NCBI GenBank assembly: GCA_002437565.1
Contig: DJQL01000039.1
Coordinates: forward strand, 1 to 16,325
Reading direction: 5' to 3'
Source: Prevotella sp. UBA6387
GTDB taxonomy: Bacteria; Bacteroidota; Bacteroidia; Bacteroidales; Bacteroidaceae
Length of the DNA stretch: 16,325 nucleotides
Shown here: piece by piece, positions 1-6,504 of the stretch
Numbering within the stretch: position 1 is the stretch's first letter
Layout: each line of letters opens with the position of its first letter
Made by a program: the position numbers and the translations under genes
Notes under the pieces: generated by a model
What the model saw: the letters and a program-made list of their open reading frames with translations, nothing else
Told to the model about the DNA's origin: nothing
Database searches by the model: none

Positions 1-42
1 CCTGTTTCCAAGTGTTAAATTTCGGCAATAATATTTTACATA

Positions 43-120
43 TCAGCATGGGCGAATGTCGCCCATGAAAGCAGTCTCACGGGCATTGGCATTCCACCAC
101 TGCAAAGCGTCATCGGCCAT
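43..120 (-). CDS. possible 25-aa small ORF downstream of the porin gene
   Basis: An ATG on the minus strand opens 10 nt after the porin stop codon and reads 25 codons to a TGA. The peptide starts MADDALQWW and ends GDIRPC. Nothing in it matches a family I recognise, and there is no signal peptide or membrane segment. Its last third coincides with a perfect 9-bp hairpin (47-67), so the reading frame may be accidental. The short gap to the porin would allow co-transcription. It could also be the remnant of a longer gene. Confidence is low. Confidence 0.15.
   Translation of the reverse strand: MADDALQWWNANARETAFMGDIRPC
47..67. other. perfect short hairpin beyond the porin gene
   Basis: CATGGGCGA (47-55) and TCGCCCATG (59-67) are perfect inverted repeats of 9 bp around a 3-nt loop. 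The hairpin lies about 65 nt downstream of the porin stop. Neither strand has a proper T tract directly after it, so I call it a hairpin and not a proven terminator. It may stabilise the 3' end of the porin mRNA. The rest of the first 130 bases shows no other clear signal. Confidence 0.45.
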
Positions 121-130
121 GCTTTCTTAA

Positions 131-1177
131 TCAGAAGCGCGTCATCAGCTCGACCACAATCTTGTCTTTCTCGGAAGGCTTTGCCACGGCTCCCTTGCGA
201 TAGAAGTATTTCTCGTAGTTGATTCGTATGTCGGAGATGAAAGGCTTGCTCACGCTGAAGGTCAAGCCTCCCGTGAGGCGGCTGCGCTGGGCGTCGTTTA
301 CCTTCAACCCCATCACCTTCGTGCCGTCGGCGGCGGTGGAGAGCTCATACGCCTTGCCGTCGCTGTGGTCGGTCATGTAGTCGTAGCGCACGAGTGGCGT
401 CACCTTGGAGAAGAAGCATTTTCTCAAGGGTATGTCGTAGGATGCGAAAGCGTCCACGGCGTGCACGGCATGGAAGGCGTTGCCTGAATAATGCTTGTAG
501 AGGTACTCCGCCTCCACGTGCCATCCATGGGCGTGATAGTAGGAGCCGATGTCGTACATCATTATTCCCACTTTCTCTGGCTTCACCTTCTGAGTGCTGA
601 GCGTCAGGTTCCAACCGTGCGGGAAGAACATCTGCGCCTTGGCCGAGAAGTTCACGCCCTTTGTCCAATAGTCTTTCTGGTTGGTGAGCCCGGAACCGTT
701 GAACAATCCCGCCTCAAGTATGACCGGGAAGCCCATGTCTGCCTGGTATCCCACCGTGGCGCCCACGTCGCGCACGTTGCCCACTTGCTTGGCAATGAAC
801 GAGCGGTTGGCGAAATACTGCTGGTGTGGCGAGCGGTGCGCGTCGATGGTGAACGGCACGCGCATCTGGCCTATGGTGAACTGGAAGCGGTCGAACGGCG
901 TCAGGCGCGTGTATGCGTCGAGCATCTTTATTTGCCCTTCGTCAGAGAGGTCTATTTCCGCCTTGTATGCCACGGCTGCCGCCACCTTGCCTTCCACGCT
1001 GAAGCGGGCGTTGCGCACCTGGAAGCGGCCGGCGTGGTCATCGGGCTGGTACTCATACTTGCCGCGTATCGTTCCATGGATGTGGGGCGTGAGGTCTGTC
1101 TTCTCTTGCGCCAAGGCTACAGCTGCCACAGGCATTGCCATCATCAGGCACAGCAGCGTCTTCTTTCCGTTGTTCAT
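131..1177 (-). CDS. phosphate-selective porin O/P-type outer-membrane protein
   Basis: The 348-aa product is predicted to be an outer-membrane beta-barrel of the phosphate-selective porin (OprO/OprP-like) family. Residues 1-23 form a signal peptide: a basic start (MNNGKK), a hydrophobic core, and a cut near ALA-Q. The mature part shows alternating amphipathic strands and family-like segments such as QVRNARFSVEGKV near residue 53, a run resembling GQMRVPFT near residue 104, and VRDVGATVGYQ near residue 135. The protein ends in a terminal aromatic residue (MTRF), typical of barrel proteins recognised by the BAM machinery. It is transcribed away from ppk-ppx, which supports a role in phosphate or polyphosphate uptake. 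The specific substrate is inferred, since this family also includes general anion channels. The ATG at 1177 fits the signal peptide and lies about 18 nt from the predicted transcription start. Confidence 0.8.
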   Translation of the reverse strand: MNNGKKTLLCLMMAMPVAAVALAQEKTDLTPHIHGTIRGKYEYQPDDHAGRFQVRNARFSVEGKVAAAVAYKAEIDLSDEGQIKMLDAYTRLTPFDRFQFTIGQMRVPFTIDAHRSPHQQYFANRSFIAKQVGNVRDVGATVGYQADMGFPVILEAGLFNGSGLTNQKDYWTKGVNFSAKAQMFFPHGWNLTLSTQKVKPEKVGIMMYDIGSYYHAHGWHVEAEYLYKHYSGNAFHAVHAVDAFASYDIPLRKCFFSKVTPLVRYDYMTDHSDGKAYELSTAADGTKVMGLKVNDAQRSRLTGGLTFSVSKPFISDIRINYEKYFYRKGAVAKPSEKDKIVVELMTRF

Positions 1178-1201
1178 CTCTTATGCTTATGATTTTTGGC
1201 G

Positions 1202-1209
1202 CAAAATTA
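1202..1209 (-). promoter_or_regulatory. -7 promoter element for the porin gene
   Basis: On the minus strand this reads TAATTTTG, a match to the Bacteroidetes -7 consensus TAnnTTTG, 25 nt upstream of the porin ATG. No TTG at the usual 19-21 bp distance is visible, so the -33 box is weak or the promoter depends on an activator. That would suit a gene induced by phosphate limitation, but this is inference. Confidence 0.6.
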
Positions 1210-1231
1210 AGCATTCATCATTTCAAAGGTG

Positions 1232-1272
1232 TTACGTTGTTATTACAAATCCGTTTCACGTAATTGTAATAA
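1232..1272. promoter_or_regulatory. interleaved inverted repeats between porin and ppk (possible operator)
   Basis: TTATTACAA (1240-1248) and TTGTAATAA (1264-1272) form a perfect 9-bp inverted repeat with a 15-nt spacer. TTACGT (1232-1237) and ACGTAA (1258-1263) form a second, interleaved pair. The block lies between the two divergent promoters, about 23 bp upstream of the porin -7 element and about 43 bp upstream of the ppk -33 element. This is a typical place for a regulator that controls both units. The regulator is unknown, and the repeats do not resemble an enterobacterial Pho box that I can recognise. Confidence 0.4.
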
Positions 1273-1314
1273 TTTTGAAACCATATTGTCACATCATTGT
1301 ATCATCATAGATAC

Positions 1315-1343
1315 TTGTGTTTCAACGCTTTAAAGTAACTTTG
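1315..1343 (+). promoter_or_regulatory. promoter of the ppk-ppx operon
   Basis: TAACTTTG at 1336-1343 is an exact TAnnTTTG box, and TTG at 1315-1317 is a fitting -33 element with an 18-bp spacer. Transcription should begin near 1350, leaving about 35 nt before the ATG at 1385. A small inverted repeat, GTATC (1299-1303) with GATAC (1310-1314), abuts the -33 element. Confidence 0.75.
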
Positions 1344-1384
1344 CAGAGCAGTTGAAACGAAACTTAAATACAATAAAAGCATAC

Positions 1385-3439
1385 ATGATGAAGTCAAGGA
1401 ATCAAGATGAGTCGCAATACTATGTTGAGCGCGACGTGAGCTGGATGTATTTCAACCACCGCATTTTGCAAGAGGCGCAAAAGACAAGCGTGCCGCCATT
1501 GGAGAAGATGTCGTTTCTTGGCATCTATTCCAACAATCTCGACGAGTTTTTCCGTGTCCGCGTGGCGTCGCTGACACGTCTCGTCAGTGCCAAGGGCATT
1601 GGCGAGAGCGCACGGAAGAGGTTGAAGAAGACCATCAAAACCATCAACAAGCTCAACGAGGATTACAGCCGCGAATACACCGACACCATAAACAAGGTGT
1701 TCGCCGAACTGGCAGAGCACCACATCCGCCTCGTCAACGACAAGCAACTCAGCGACGCGCAGAAGACTTTTCTCAGCGCTTTCTATTACGACAAGCTCAA
1801 CGGTTCCACCAATCCCATCTGGCTGTCCGCCATCGACGACCTCAACACCCTTGAGGACAACCGCATCTACCTCGTGGTGAAGAAGACCCACGTCGACGAC
1901 AAAAAAGTGAAATATGCCATCATCAAGGTTCCCGACCGTGTCTATGGCAGGTTCATCAAATTGCCGTCGGACGACGGATTCTGCGACATCATTTACCTCG
2001 ACGACGTGATACGCTACTGCCTGCCGCTCATCTTCATCGGCACCAAGGCGAGCACCTACGAGGCCTTCTCGTTCAAGTTCACCAAGGACGCGGAAATGGA
2101 GGTTGACAACGAGGGCGACTATGGCACCATGGAGAAGATAGCCATGGGCGTGAACAGCCGCAAGAAGGGCTCGCCGATACGTGTAATCTACGACCGCGAC
2201 ATGCCAAAGGAGATGCAGAAGAAAATCTTGGAGCGGCTCAACGTGAAGGAACTCGACACGTCGCTCGCCGGAGGCAGGTACCAGAACCATCGCGACTTGA
2301 TGAAGTTCCCCGACTGCGGGCACAGCGAGTTGAAATACCCTCGCTGGCCGCAAGTGATGAAGCCTGAGTTTCTCGCCGAGGAGAGCATCATCGACTCCAT
2401 CCGTGAGAAGGATCGTTTCATCCACGTGCCCTACCACTCGTTCGACGGCTACATCCGCGTGTTGCGCGAGGCGGCGTTGCGACCGAGCGTAAAGGAAATC
2501 AAGACCACGCTCTACCGTCTCGCCAAGGACTCCAAGGTGGTGAAAGCACTAATCTGCGCGGCGCGCAACGGCAAGAAAGTGACGGCGGTGGTGGAACTCA
2601 TGGCACGCTTCGACGAGGAGAGCAACATCAAGTGGAGCAAGCGCATGCAGGAGGAGGGCATCAACGTCATCTTCGGTGTCGAGGGACTGAAGATTCACTC
2701 CAAGCTGTGCCTCATCACGACCACCAAGGGCGACATCGCCTGCATCGGCACGGGCAACTTCCACGAGGGCAACGCGAAGGTGTATACCGACTACCTCATG
2801 ATGACGGCGCGCCAGCGCATCGTGAAAGAGGTGGCCAAGGTGTTCGACTTCATCGACCGCCCATTCTCGCAAGTGAGGTTCTCTGAGCTCCTGGTGTCGC
2901 CAAACTCCATGAAGTCGCGACTGCTGCGCTTCTTCGACAACGAGATCAAGAACGCCAAGGAGGGAAAGGAGGCATGGGTGAAGATAAAGATCAACCATAT
3001 CACCGACCACGACATGGTCAGCAAGATTTACGCCGCCTCGCAAGCTGGTGTCAAGGTGGACATCGTCATCCGCGGCAACTGCTCGCTCGTGCCGGGCGTG
3101 CCGGGCGTGAGCGACAACGTGAAGGCCATAGGCATCATCGACCGCTACCTGGAGCACTCGCGCATCCTCATCTTCTGCAACGGTGGCAAGCCGCGCTATT
3201 TCATCGGCTCGGCCGACTGGATGCCCCGCAACCTCATAAACCGAATCGAGGTGATGACACCGGTCTACGACGAGGACATGAGGCGCGACTTGCTTCGCAC
3301 GGTGGAATATGGCTTGCGCGACACCACCAACGGCCGCGTCGTGGACGGGAAGGGAACCAACGAGATCCAGCCTGTCACGGAGGGCGGCACGCCGTTCCGC
3401 TCGCAAGAGGAACTGTTCAAGGCTTATCATGAAAAATAA
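1385..3439 (+). CDS. ppk: polyphosphate kinase 1
   Basis: Ppk1 reversibly transfers the terminal phosphate of ATP to polyphosphate in the cytoplasm or at the inner membrane. The protein is 684 aa from this start, close to the usual length of about 690. The N-terminal domain opens with ERDVSWMYFNHRILQEA, a Ppk1 hallmark, followed by the SFLGIYSNNLDEFFRVRVASL segment. The phosphotransfer histidine lies in GLKIHSKLC (His438), equivalent to His435 of E. coli, and is followed by CIGTGNFHEGNAKVYTDY. The second catalytic histidine is in YLEHSRI (His591, E. coli His592), before GSADWMPRNL. ATG codons at 1385 and 1388 are both possible. An in-frame TTG at 1352 would sit almost at the predicted transcription start and is less likely. 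The stop overlaps or nearly touches ppx, so the two genes form one operon. Phosphate control is plausible from the neighbouring porin. Confidence 0.95.
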   Translation: MMKSRNQDESQYYVERDVSWMYFNHRILQEAQKTSVPPLEKMSFLGIYSNNLDEFFRVRVASLTRLVSAKGIGESARKRLKKTIKTINKLNEDYSREYTDTINKVFAELAEHHIRLVNDKQLSDAQKTFLSAFYYDKLNGSTNPIWLSAIDDLNTLEDNRIYLVVKKTHVDDKKVKYAIIKVPDRVYGRFIKLPSDDGFCDIIYLDDVIRYCLPLIFIGTKASTYEAFSFKFTKDAEMEVDNEGDYGTMEKIAMGVNSRKKGSPIRVIYDRDMPKEMQKKILERLNVKELDTSLAGGRYQNHRDLMKFPDCGHSELKYPRWPQVMKPEFLAEESIIDSIREKDRFIHVPYHSFDGYIRVLREAALRPSVKEIKTTLYRLAKDSKVVKALICAARNGKKVTAVVELMARFDEESNIKWSKRMQEEGINVIFGVEGLKIHSKLCLITTTKGDIACIGTGNFHEGNAKVYTDYLMMTARQRIVKEVAKVFDFIDRPFSQVRFSELLVSPNSMKSRLLRFFDNEIKNAKEGKEAWVKIKINHITDHDMVSKIYAASQAGVKVDIVIRGNCSLVPGVPGVSDNVKAIGIIDRYLEHSRILIFCNGGKPRYFIGSADWMPRNLINRIEVMTPVYDEDMRRDLLRTVEYGLRDTTNGRVVDGKGTNEIQPVTEGGTPFRSQEELFKAYHEK

Positions 3440-3449
3440 ACACACGATT

Positions 3450-4349
3450 ATGAATCCTACAACATTAGCCGCCATAGACATAGGGTCAAACGGCGCCAGA
3501 CTTCTCATAAAGCAATTCGACGAGACAGCCCCAGAGTTTGAGCGAATACGCAAGCTCATGTTCATTCGCGTGCCGCTCAGGCTGGGAAAGGACGTGTTCA
3601 CATTAGGCAAGATCTCGAAGACGCGCGCCGACATGACGCTGCACATGATGAAAGGCTTCAAGCAGTTCATGCAGCTCTATGGAGTGCGGAAGTTTCGCGC
3701 CTGCGCCACCTCGGCCATGCGCGACGCCGAGAACGGCAAGAAGGTGATGAAGCGCATAAAAAACAAGACGGGCATACGTCTTGAGATCATTCCCGGAGCA
3801 GCCGAGGCGCAACTGCTGTGCAACAACCTCGTGGAAAACACGGAAAGCGGCATTGGCAACTTCGCCTACGTGGACGTGGGCGGAGGCAGCACGGAGATTT
3901 CGCTGCTGCACGACGGCATTCTCGCCGAGAGCCACTCGTTCAACATCGGCACGCTGCGACTGCTCAGCGGAAACGTGAAGACGGAGGAGTGGAACAACAT
4001 GAAAAACATGTTGGAGGATTATGCGAGGGAATTTCCCGACACGAAGATAATTGGTTCGGGCGGAAACATCAACAAGCTTTTCAAACTCGCGAAGGAGAAA
4101 AACGGCAAGGGGAAATTCAAGGTCACTCAACTGCAAGCCATCTACGACAAGCTCGCTCCCCTGTCCATAGAGGAGCGTAAGCTCCAGTATGGGCTCAAAG
4201 ACGACCGGGCGGATGTCATAGTGCCGGCAGGACAGATATTCCTCACCGTGGCGGAGTGCCTGAGCTGCGACGAAATCGCCGTGCCAAACATAAGCCTCGC
4301 CGACAGCATCGTGGACGGACTATACCGCGACATGAAGAACAAGGGGTGA
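3450..4349 (+). CDS. ppx: exopolyphosphatase, Ppx/GppA family (short form)
   Basis: This enzyme removes phosphate from the ends of polyphosphate, or from pppGpp in GppA members, and so balances Ppk. The 299-aa product has the ASKHA-fold ATPase/phosphatase motifs: AAIDIGSNGARLL near residue 7, ACATSAMRDAENG near 85, the acidic PGAAEAQLL segment near 115 that holds the expected catalytic glutamate, YVDVGGGSTEISL near 140, and IGSGGNINKL near 200. It lacks the C-terminal HD-type extension of the E. coli enzyme (about 510 aa), as is common for Bacteroidetes members. Two starts are possible. ATG 3429 would overlap the ppk end by 11 nt. ATG 3450 places the first motif at the usual distance from the N terminus, so I prefer it. 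Either way, ppk and ppx are translationally close. I cannot separate Ppx from GppA specificity by sequence alone, but the ppk partner favours Ppx. Confidence 0.9.
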   Translation: MNPTTLAAIDIGSNGARLLIKQFDETAPEFERIRKLMFIRVPLRLGKDVFTLGKISKTRADMTLHMMKGFKQFMQLYGVRKFRACATSAMRDAENGKKVMKRIKNKTGIRLEIIPGAAEAQLLCNNLVENTESGIGNFAYVDVGGGSTEISLLHDGILAESHSFNIGTLRLLSGNVKTEEWNNMKNMLEDYAREFPDTKIIGSGGNINKLFKLAKEKNGKGKFKVTQLQAIYDKLAPLSIEERKLQYGLKDDRADVIVPAGQIFLTVAECLSCDEIAVPNISLADSIVDGLYRDMKNKG

Positions 4350-4369
4350 TGTGTAAACATCTATTAAAA

Positions 4370-4418
4370 ATCCGTTACCGTGACGATTTTTTAGCTAAAT
4401 CGTTTTACGGTAACGGAT
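4370..4418. repeat. long imperfect palindrome after ppx
   Basis: ATCCGTTACCGT (4370-4381) pairs perfectly with ACGGTAACGGAT (4407-4418). Inside, ACGATT (4383-4388) pairs with AATCGT (4398-4403), and the very centre is the palindrome TTTAGCTAAA (4390-4399). The stem starts 21 nt past the ppx stop. It lacks a clean T tract, so it is not a textbook terminator. Its right half covers the region where the -33 element of the next promoter should be. It could therefore end the ppx transcript, serve as an operator, or both. Confidence 0.65.
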
Positions 4419-4434
4419 GTATTTCGTAAATTTG
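4403..4434 (+). promoter_or_regulatory. promoter in front of the RNA candidate
   Basis: TAAATTTG (4427-4434) matches the TAnnTTTG -7 box. A T-rich stretch (TTTT, 4403-4406) lies 20 bp upstream, where a -33 element would be, though it is a weak match to TTG. The predicted start, about 6-8 nt past the box, falls at 4440-4442, exactly where the folded RNA candidate begins. No plus-strand protein gene follows before the convergent gene at 4530. Confidence 0.5.
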
Positions 4435-4439
4435 CCAAT

Positions 4440-4525
4440 GGCTTTGGGCTTTAGAGTAATCTTTTTTTTCACCTCTCTTTACTCTTTTTCCCGTGACAGA
4501 CGGGAATGGCCCAAAGCCTTTTCCG
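4440..4525 (+). ncRNA. candidate small structured RNA (three-way junction)
   Basis: Seen in sequence: the outer stem GGCTTTGGGC (4440-4449) pairs perfectly with GCCCAAAGCC (4509-4518). Inside it are two hairpins. AGAGTAA (4453-4459) pairs with TTACTCT (4479-4485) around a pyrimidine-rich 19-nt loop. TTCCCGT (4488-4494) pairs with ACGGGAA (4500-4506) around the loop GACAG. The closing stem is followed by TTTT and further T-rich sequence, as expected for rho-independent termination on this strand. With a promoter box ending 6 bp before the first base, this fits a free-standing RNA of about 80-85 nt. It matches no RNA family I can name: it is not tmRNA, SRP RNA, RNase P RNA or 6S. The alternative is an elaborate terminator for the convergent genes. 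On the minus strand the stem lacks a T tract, which favours the plus-strand reading. Confidence 0.45.
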
Positions 4526-4529
4526 TTTC

Positions 4530-6107
4530 TTATATGTCGAAGTCGATGCCCACGGCAAACACATTGTTGTTGCGCGTGTAGTCGGAGTTGTAATTGATGC
4601 TCTGGCTCGCGCTCAAGGCCACGGTCTCGCTGGTCTTCTTGTGGTCATAGAAGGTGTGGAAATACGCCACGTTGAGATGCGCCTTCTTGCTGATGTGGTA
4701 AACGCCGCCCACGGCCACGGAGTTGCTGCTCACCACAAACGACTTGTCGTCCATGTAGTCATCGCTCAGGCCGTAGCTCGTGTTCTGCCAGCCAGTGCTC
4801 AGCGTCACTTTCTTGCAGATGTCATACTCCACGCCGGCATTGTACTCCAACGTGCCGCGGTCGAGCTTTTTGTTACGGTTGTCGTAAGAAGTCGCGTTTT
4901 TGTCGTCGAACCAGTGGAAGCCCACGTTCACGCGGAGAGCGTCCACGGGCTTGTAGCCCACGCCCAAGGCAAGGTAGGCAGGTATGTCGCCGGCTATCTT
5001 CTTGCCGTCGGCATACTCGCCGATGGCTCCAGAGAGCTTGGTGTCAAACTGCTGCTTGAGTTGGCCCATGGCACCCTTGATGGCGTCGTGGCCAAGGATG
5101 GCATCGGCTACCTGGGCTGGAAGATGCAACTTCTCCGTGTACACGTCGTGGAGGTTGTCGGCGAGATTGCCGATGGATGGGGCCTGGTTCACCGACTTGT
5201 TTTTCAAGCGCACGCGGGTCTTGAACTCATACTTGGCCGAGAAGTTCCAGCGGCCTGTCTTGAAGTCGACACCTATGATAGGTGTCACGCCCAAGCCGCT
5301 CTGGTCGCAGCTGAGCTCGATGTTGGCGGCATCGGTCTTCGTGGGGTCGAGCACCTGGTAAAGGGGCATGTTGCCCACCTTGATATCGCGCACGTAGCCA
5401 TAATAATTGCACGAGGCGTATACGCCGCGCACACCGGCGAAGACGCTGAAGTTGTCGCTCACCTTGTAGGCGGCGCCAAGCGAGAGGCCGTAATAATACT
5501 GGCGACCGTGCATATAGCTGTCATAGCTGTAGCTGCCTTTCGTGCCGAACATGTTGTCGGACGAGAACAGCTGCTGGGGTATTGCGACGCCCATCTTCTG
5601 GCCTACGCCATAGCCCACTTGGTCAATGGCGCTGGCAAGTTGGCAAGCTCCCAAAGCAGTCTCGGCCACTATCTTCTCAAACGAGCCAAGGCCGTTGTCG
5701 AACGTGCACTTGCCACCGCCACCGACAAGGGCGAAACTCGACTGCAGCGACCAACGGCCCGTGTTGTAAGCATATTGGAAGGAAGGGATTACCGGCGCGA
5801 AGGCCTTGCCCTTGAACTCGCGAGGTGTCGTGGGATTGTTCACGTTGTTGGTGAACAGCGCGTAATCGTTCTGGATAGTGCGATCCTGGTAAGCCAACTG
5901 CCAATTGATTGACAAGTGGTGGCCTTTGCTCATGAAAGCCACGCCGGCGGGATTGTAATACACGCCATCGATGCCAATCGAAGCCTCACGGCTCATCATG
6001 CGGTTGAAAGCGACGTGTTGATTGGTGTTGGTCAGAAGGCCACCTGCCATGACGGCATGTGCCGTAAGTGCGGCAAAGGCACATACAGCCCATCTCTTTT
6101 TTGTCAT
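4530..6107 (-). CDS. FadL/OMPP1/TodX-family outer-membrane transport protein
   Basis: The 525-aa product is predicted to be an outer-membrane barrel that carries hydrophobic compounds such as fatty acids or aromatics. A signal peptide covers residues 1-21 (MTKKRW, hydrophobic core, cut near VMA-GG). The N-terminal family signature follows: GGLLTNTNQHVAFNRMMSR, then EASIGIDGVYYNPAGVAFM with the conserved NPAG at 52-55. In FadL this region forms the hatch that plugs the barrel. Later segments such as YLALGVGYKPVDALRVNVGFHWFDDK near residue 375 are typical barrel strands. The protein ends in alternating strands (NVFAVGIDFDI). It is slightly longer than E. coli FadL. It has its own promoter (6138-6145) and no operon partner in the window. 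The substrate cannot be read from the sequence; Bacteroidetes encode many such proteins, often called hemin receptors without support. Confidence 0.85.
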   Translation of the reverse strand: MTKKRWAVCAFAALTAHAVMAGGLLTNTNQHVAFNRMMSREASIGIDGVYYNPAGVAFMSKGHHLSINWQLAYQDRTIQNDYALFTNNVNNPTTPREFKGKAFAPVIPSFQYAYNTGRWSLQSSFALVGGGGKCTFDNGLGSFEKIVAETALGACQLASAIDQVGYGVGQKMGVAIPQQLFSSDNMFGTKGSYSYDSYMHGRQYYYGLSLGAAYKVSDNFSVFAGVRGVYASCNYYGYVRDIKVGNMPLYQVLDPTKTDAANIELSCDQSGLGVTPIIGVDFKTGRWNFSAKYEFKTRVRLKNKSVNQAPSIGNLADNLHDVYTEKLHLPAQVADAILGHDAIKGAMGQLKQQFDTKLSGAIGEYADGKKIAGDIPAYLALGVGYKPVDALRVNVGFHWFDDKNATSYDNRNKKLDRGTLEYNAGVEYDICKKVTLSTGWQNTSYGLSDDYMDDKSFVVSSNSVAVGGVYHISKKAHLNVAYFHTFYDHKKTSETVALSASQSINYNSDYTRNNNVFAVGIDFDI

Positions 6108-6137
6108 TTCTAAAGTCTACTTGATTTATATTGGTTG

Positions 6138-6145
6138 CAAAGTTA
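6138..6145 (-). promoter_or_regulatory. -7 promoter element for the FadL-like gene
   Basis: On the minus strand this reads TAACTTTG, an exact TAnnTTTG box 30 nt upstream of the ATG at 6107. The palindrome TTACGTAA (6143-6150) overlaps its upstream edge. A -33 TTG at the standard distance is not evident. Confidence 0.65.
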
Positions 6146-6150
6146 CGTAA

Positions 6151-6433
6151 ATTGTTCTATACTTCCTTACTTCAAGCGTCTTGTAAATCATTCTTTACAG
6201 TTTTATTGACTCATGTCAATTAACCGCGCCTTGATACCTGATGCGCCGATGGTCAGCGGACGGCCACATGGGCATGACTGTAAGTCATTTCATCTTTTCC
6301 CCATTTTCCAAGAGAGACTTGAACATCTTGGATATTCACTTTTTAATCAGAATGTCATTCACCTTTTTTTAATGCAGAGAATACCATTCAGCTTATGCAA
6401 AACAAACATTAAATATCTTTATACTGGCAAAGC
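6151..6433. other. non-coding stretch between the divergent FadL-like and ferritin genes
   Basis: I see no supported gene here. Small inverted repeats occur: ATGACT with AGTCAT (6274-6288, 3-nt loop) and CCAAGA with TCTTGG (6308-6331). A 94-codon plus-strand frame starting at 6213 runs over the ferritin promoter and has no protein-like features, so I regard it as chance. Confidence 0.5.
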
Positions 6434-6476
6434 TTGCATGTTTCTGGAAATTGGGGTAATTTTGTACTTACGTAAG
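6434..6476 (+). promoter_or_regulatory. ferritin promoter with a palindrome at the transcription start
   Basis: TTG (6434-6436) and TAATTTTG (6457-6464) are separated by 20 bp, an almost ideal Bacteroidetes promoter. The predicted start lies near 6471, inside the perfect 10-bp palindrome CTTACGTAAG (6467-6476). A repressor bound there would block initiation. Iron or redox control would be expected for a ferritin, but the binding protein is unknown. Confidence 0.7.
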
Positions 6477-6504
6477 ATAGCGAATAAAAAAACATAAGTA
6501 AACT

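Noticed and set aside
47..67. Rho-independent terminator of the porin gene
   Set aside because: The stem is perfect but no T tract follows on the minus strand, so I list it only as a hairpin.
1352..1384. TTG start that would add 11 residues to Ppk
   Set aside because: The predicted transcription start is near 1350, leaving no leader for translation from 1352. The ATG at 1385 or 1388 gives the normal Ppk1 N terminus.
1394..2437. 347-codon minus-strand open frame opposite ppk
   Set aside because: It is a shadow of ppk, whose catalytic motifs and length are unmistakable. The antisense translation has no recognisable domain.
2549..3670. 373-codon minus-strand open frame across ppk and ppx
   Set aside because: It spans the junction of two certain genes on the other strand, and its translation is His/Val/Asp-rich without motifs.
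4506..5912. 468-codon plus-strand open frame
   Set aside because: It is antisense to the FadL-like gene, has a low-complexity Val/Ala/His-rich translation, and lacks family features. It arises from the GC-biased third positions of the real gene.
6213..6497. 94-codon plus-strand frame between the FadL-like and ferritin genes
   Set aside because: It runs across the ferritin promoter and predicted transcription start and has no protein-like character.
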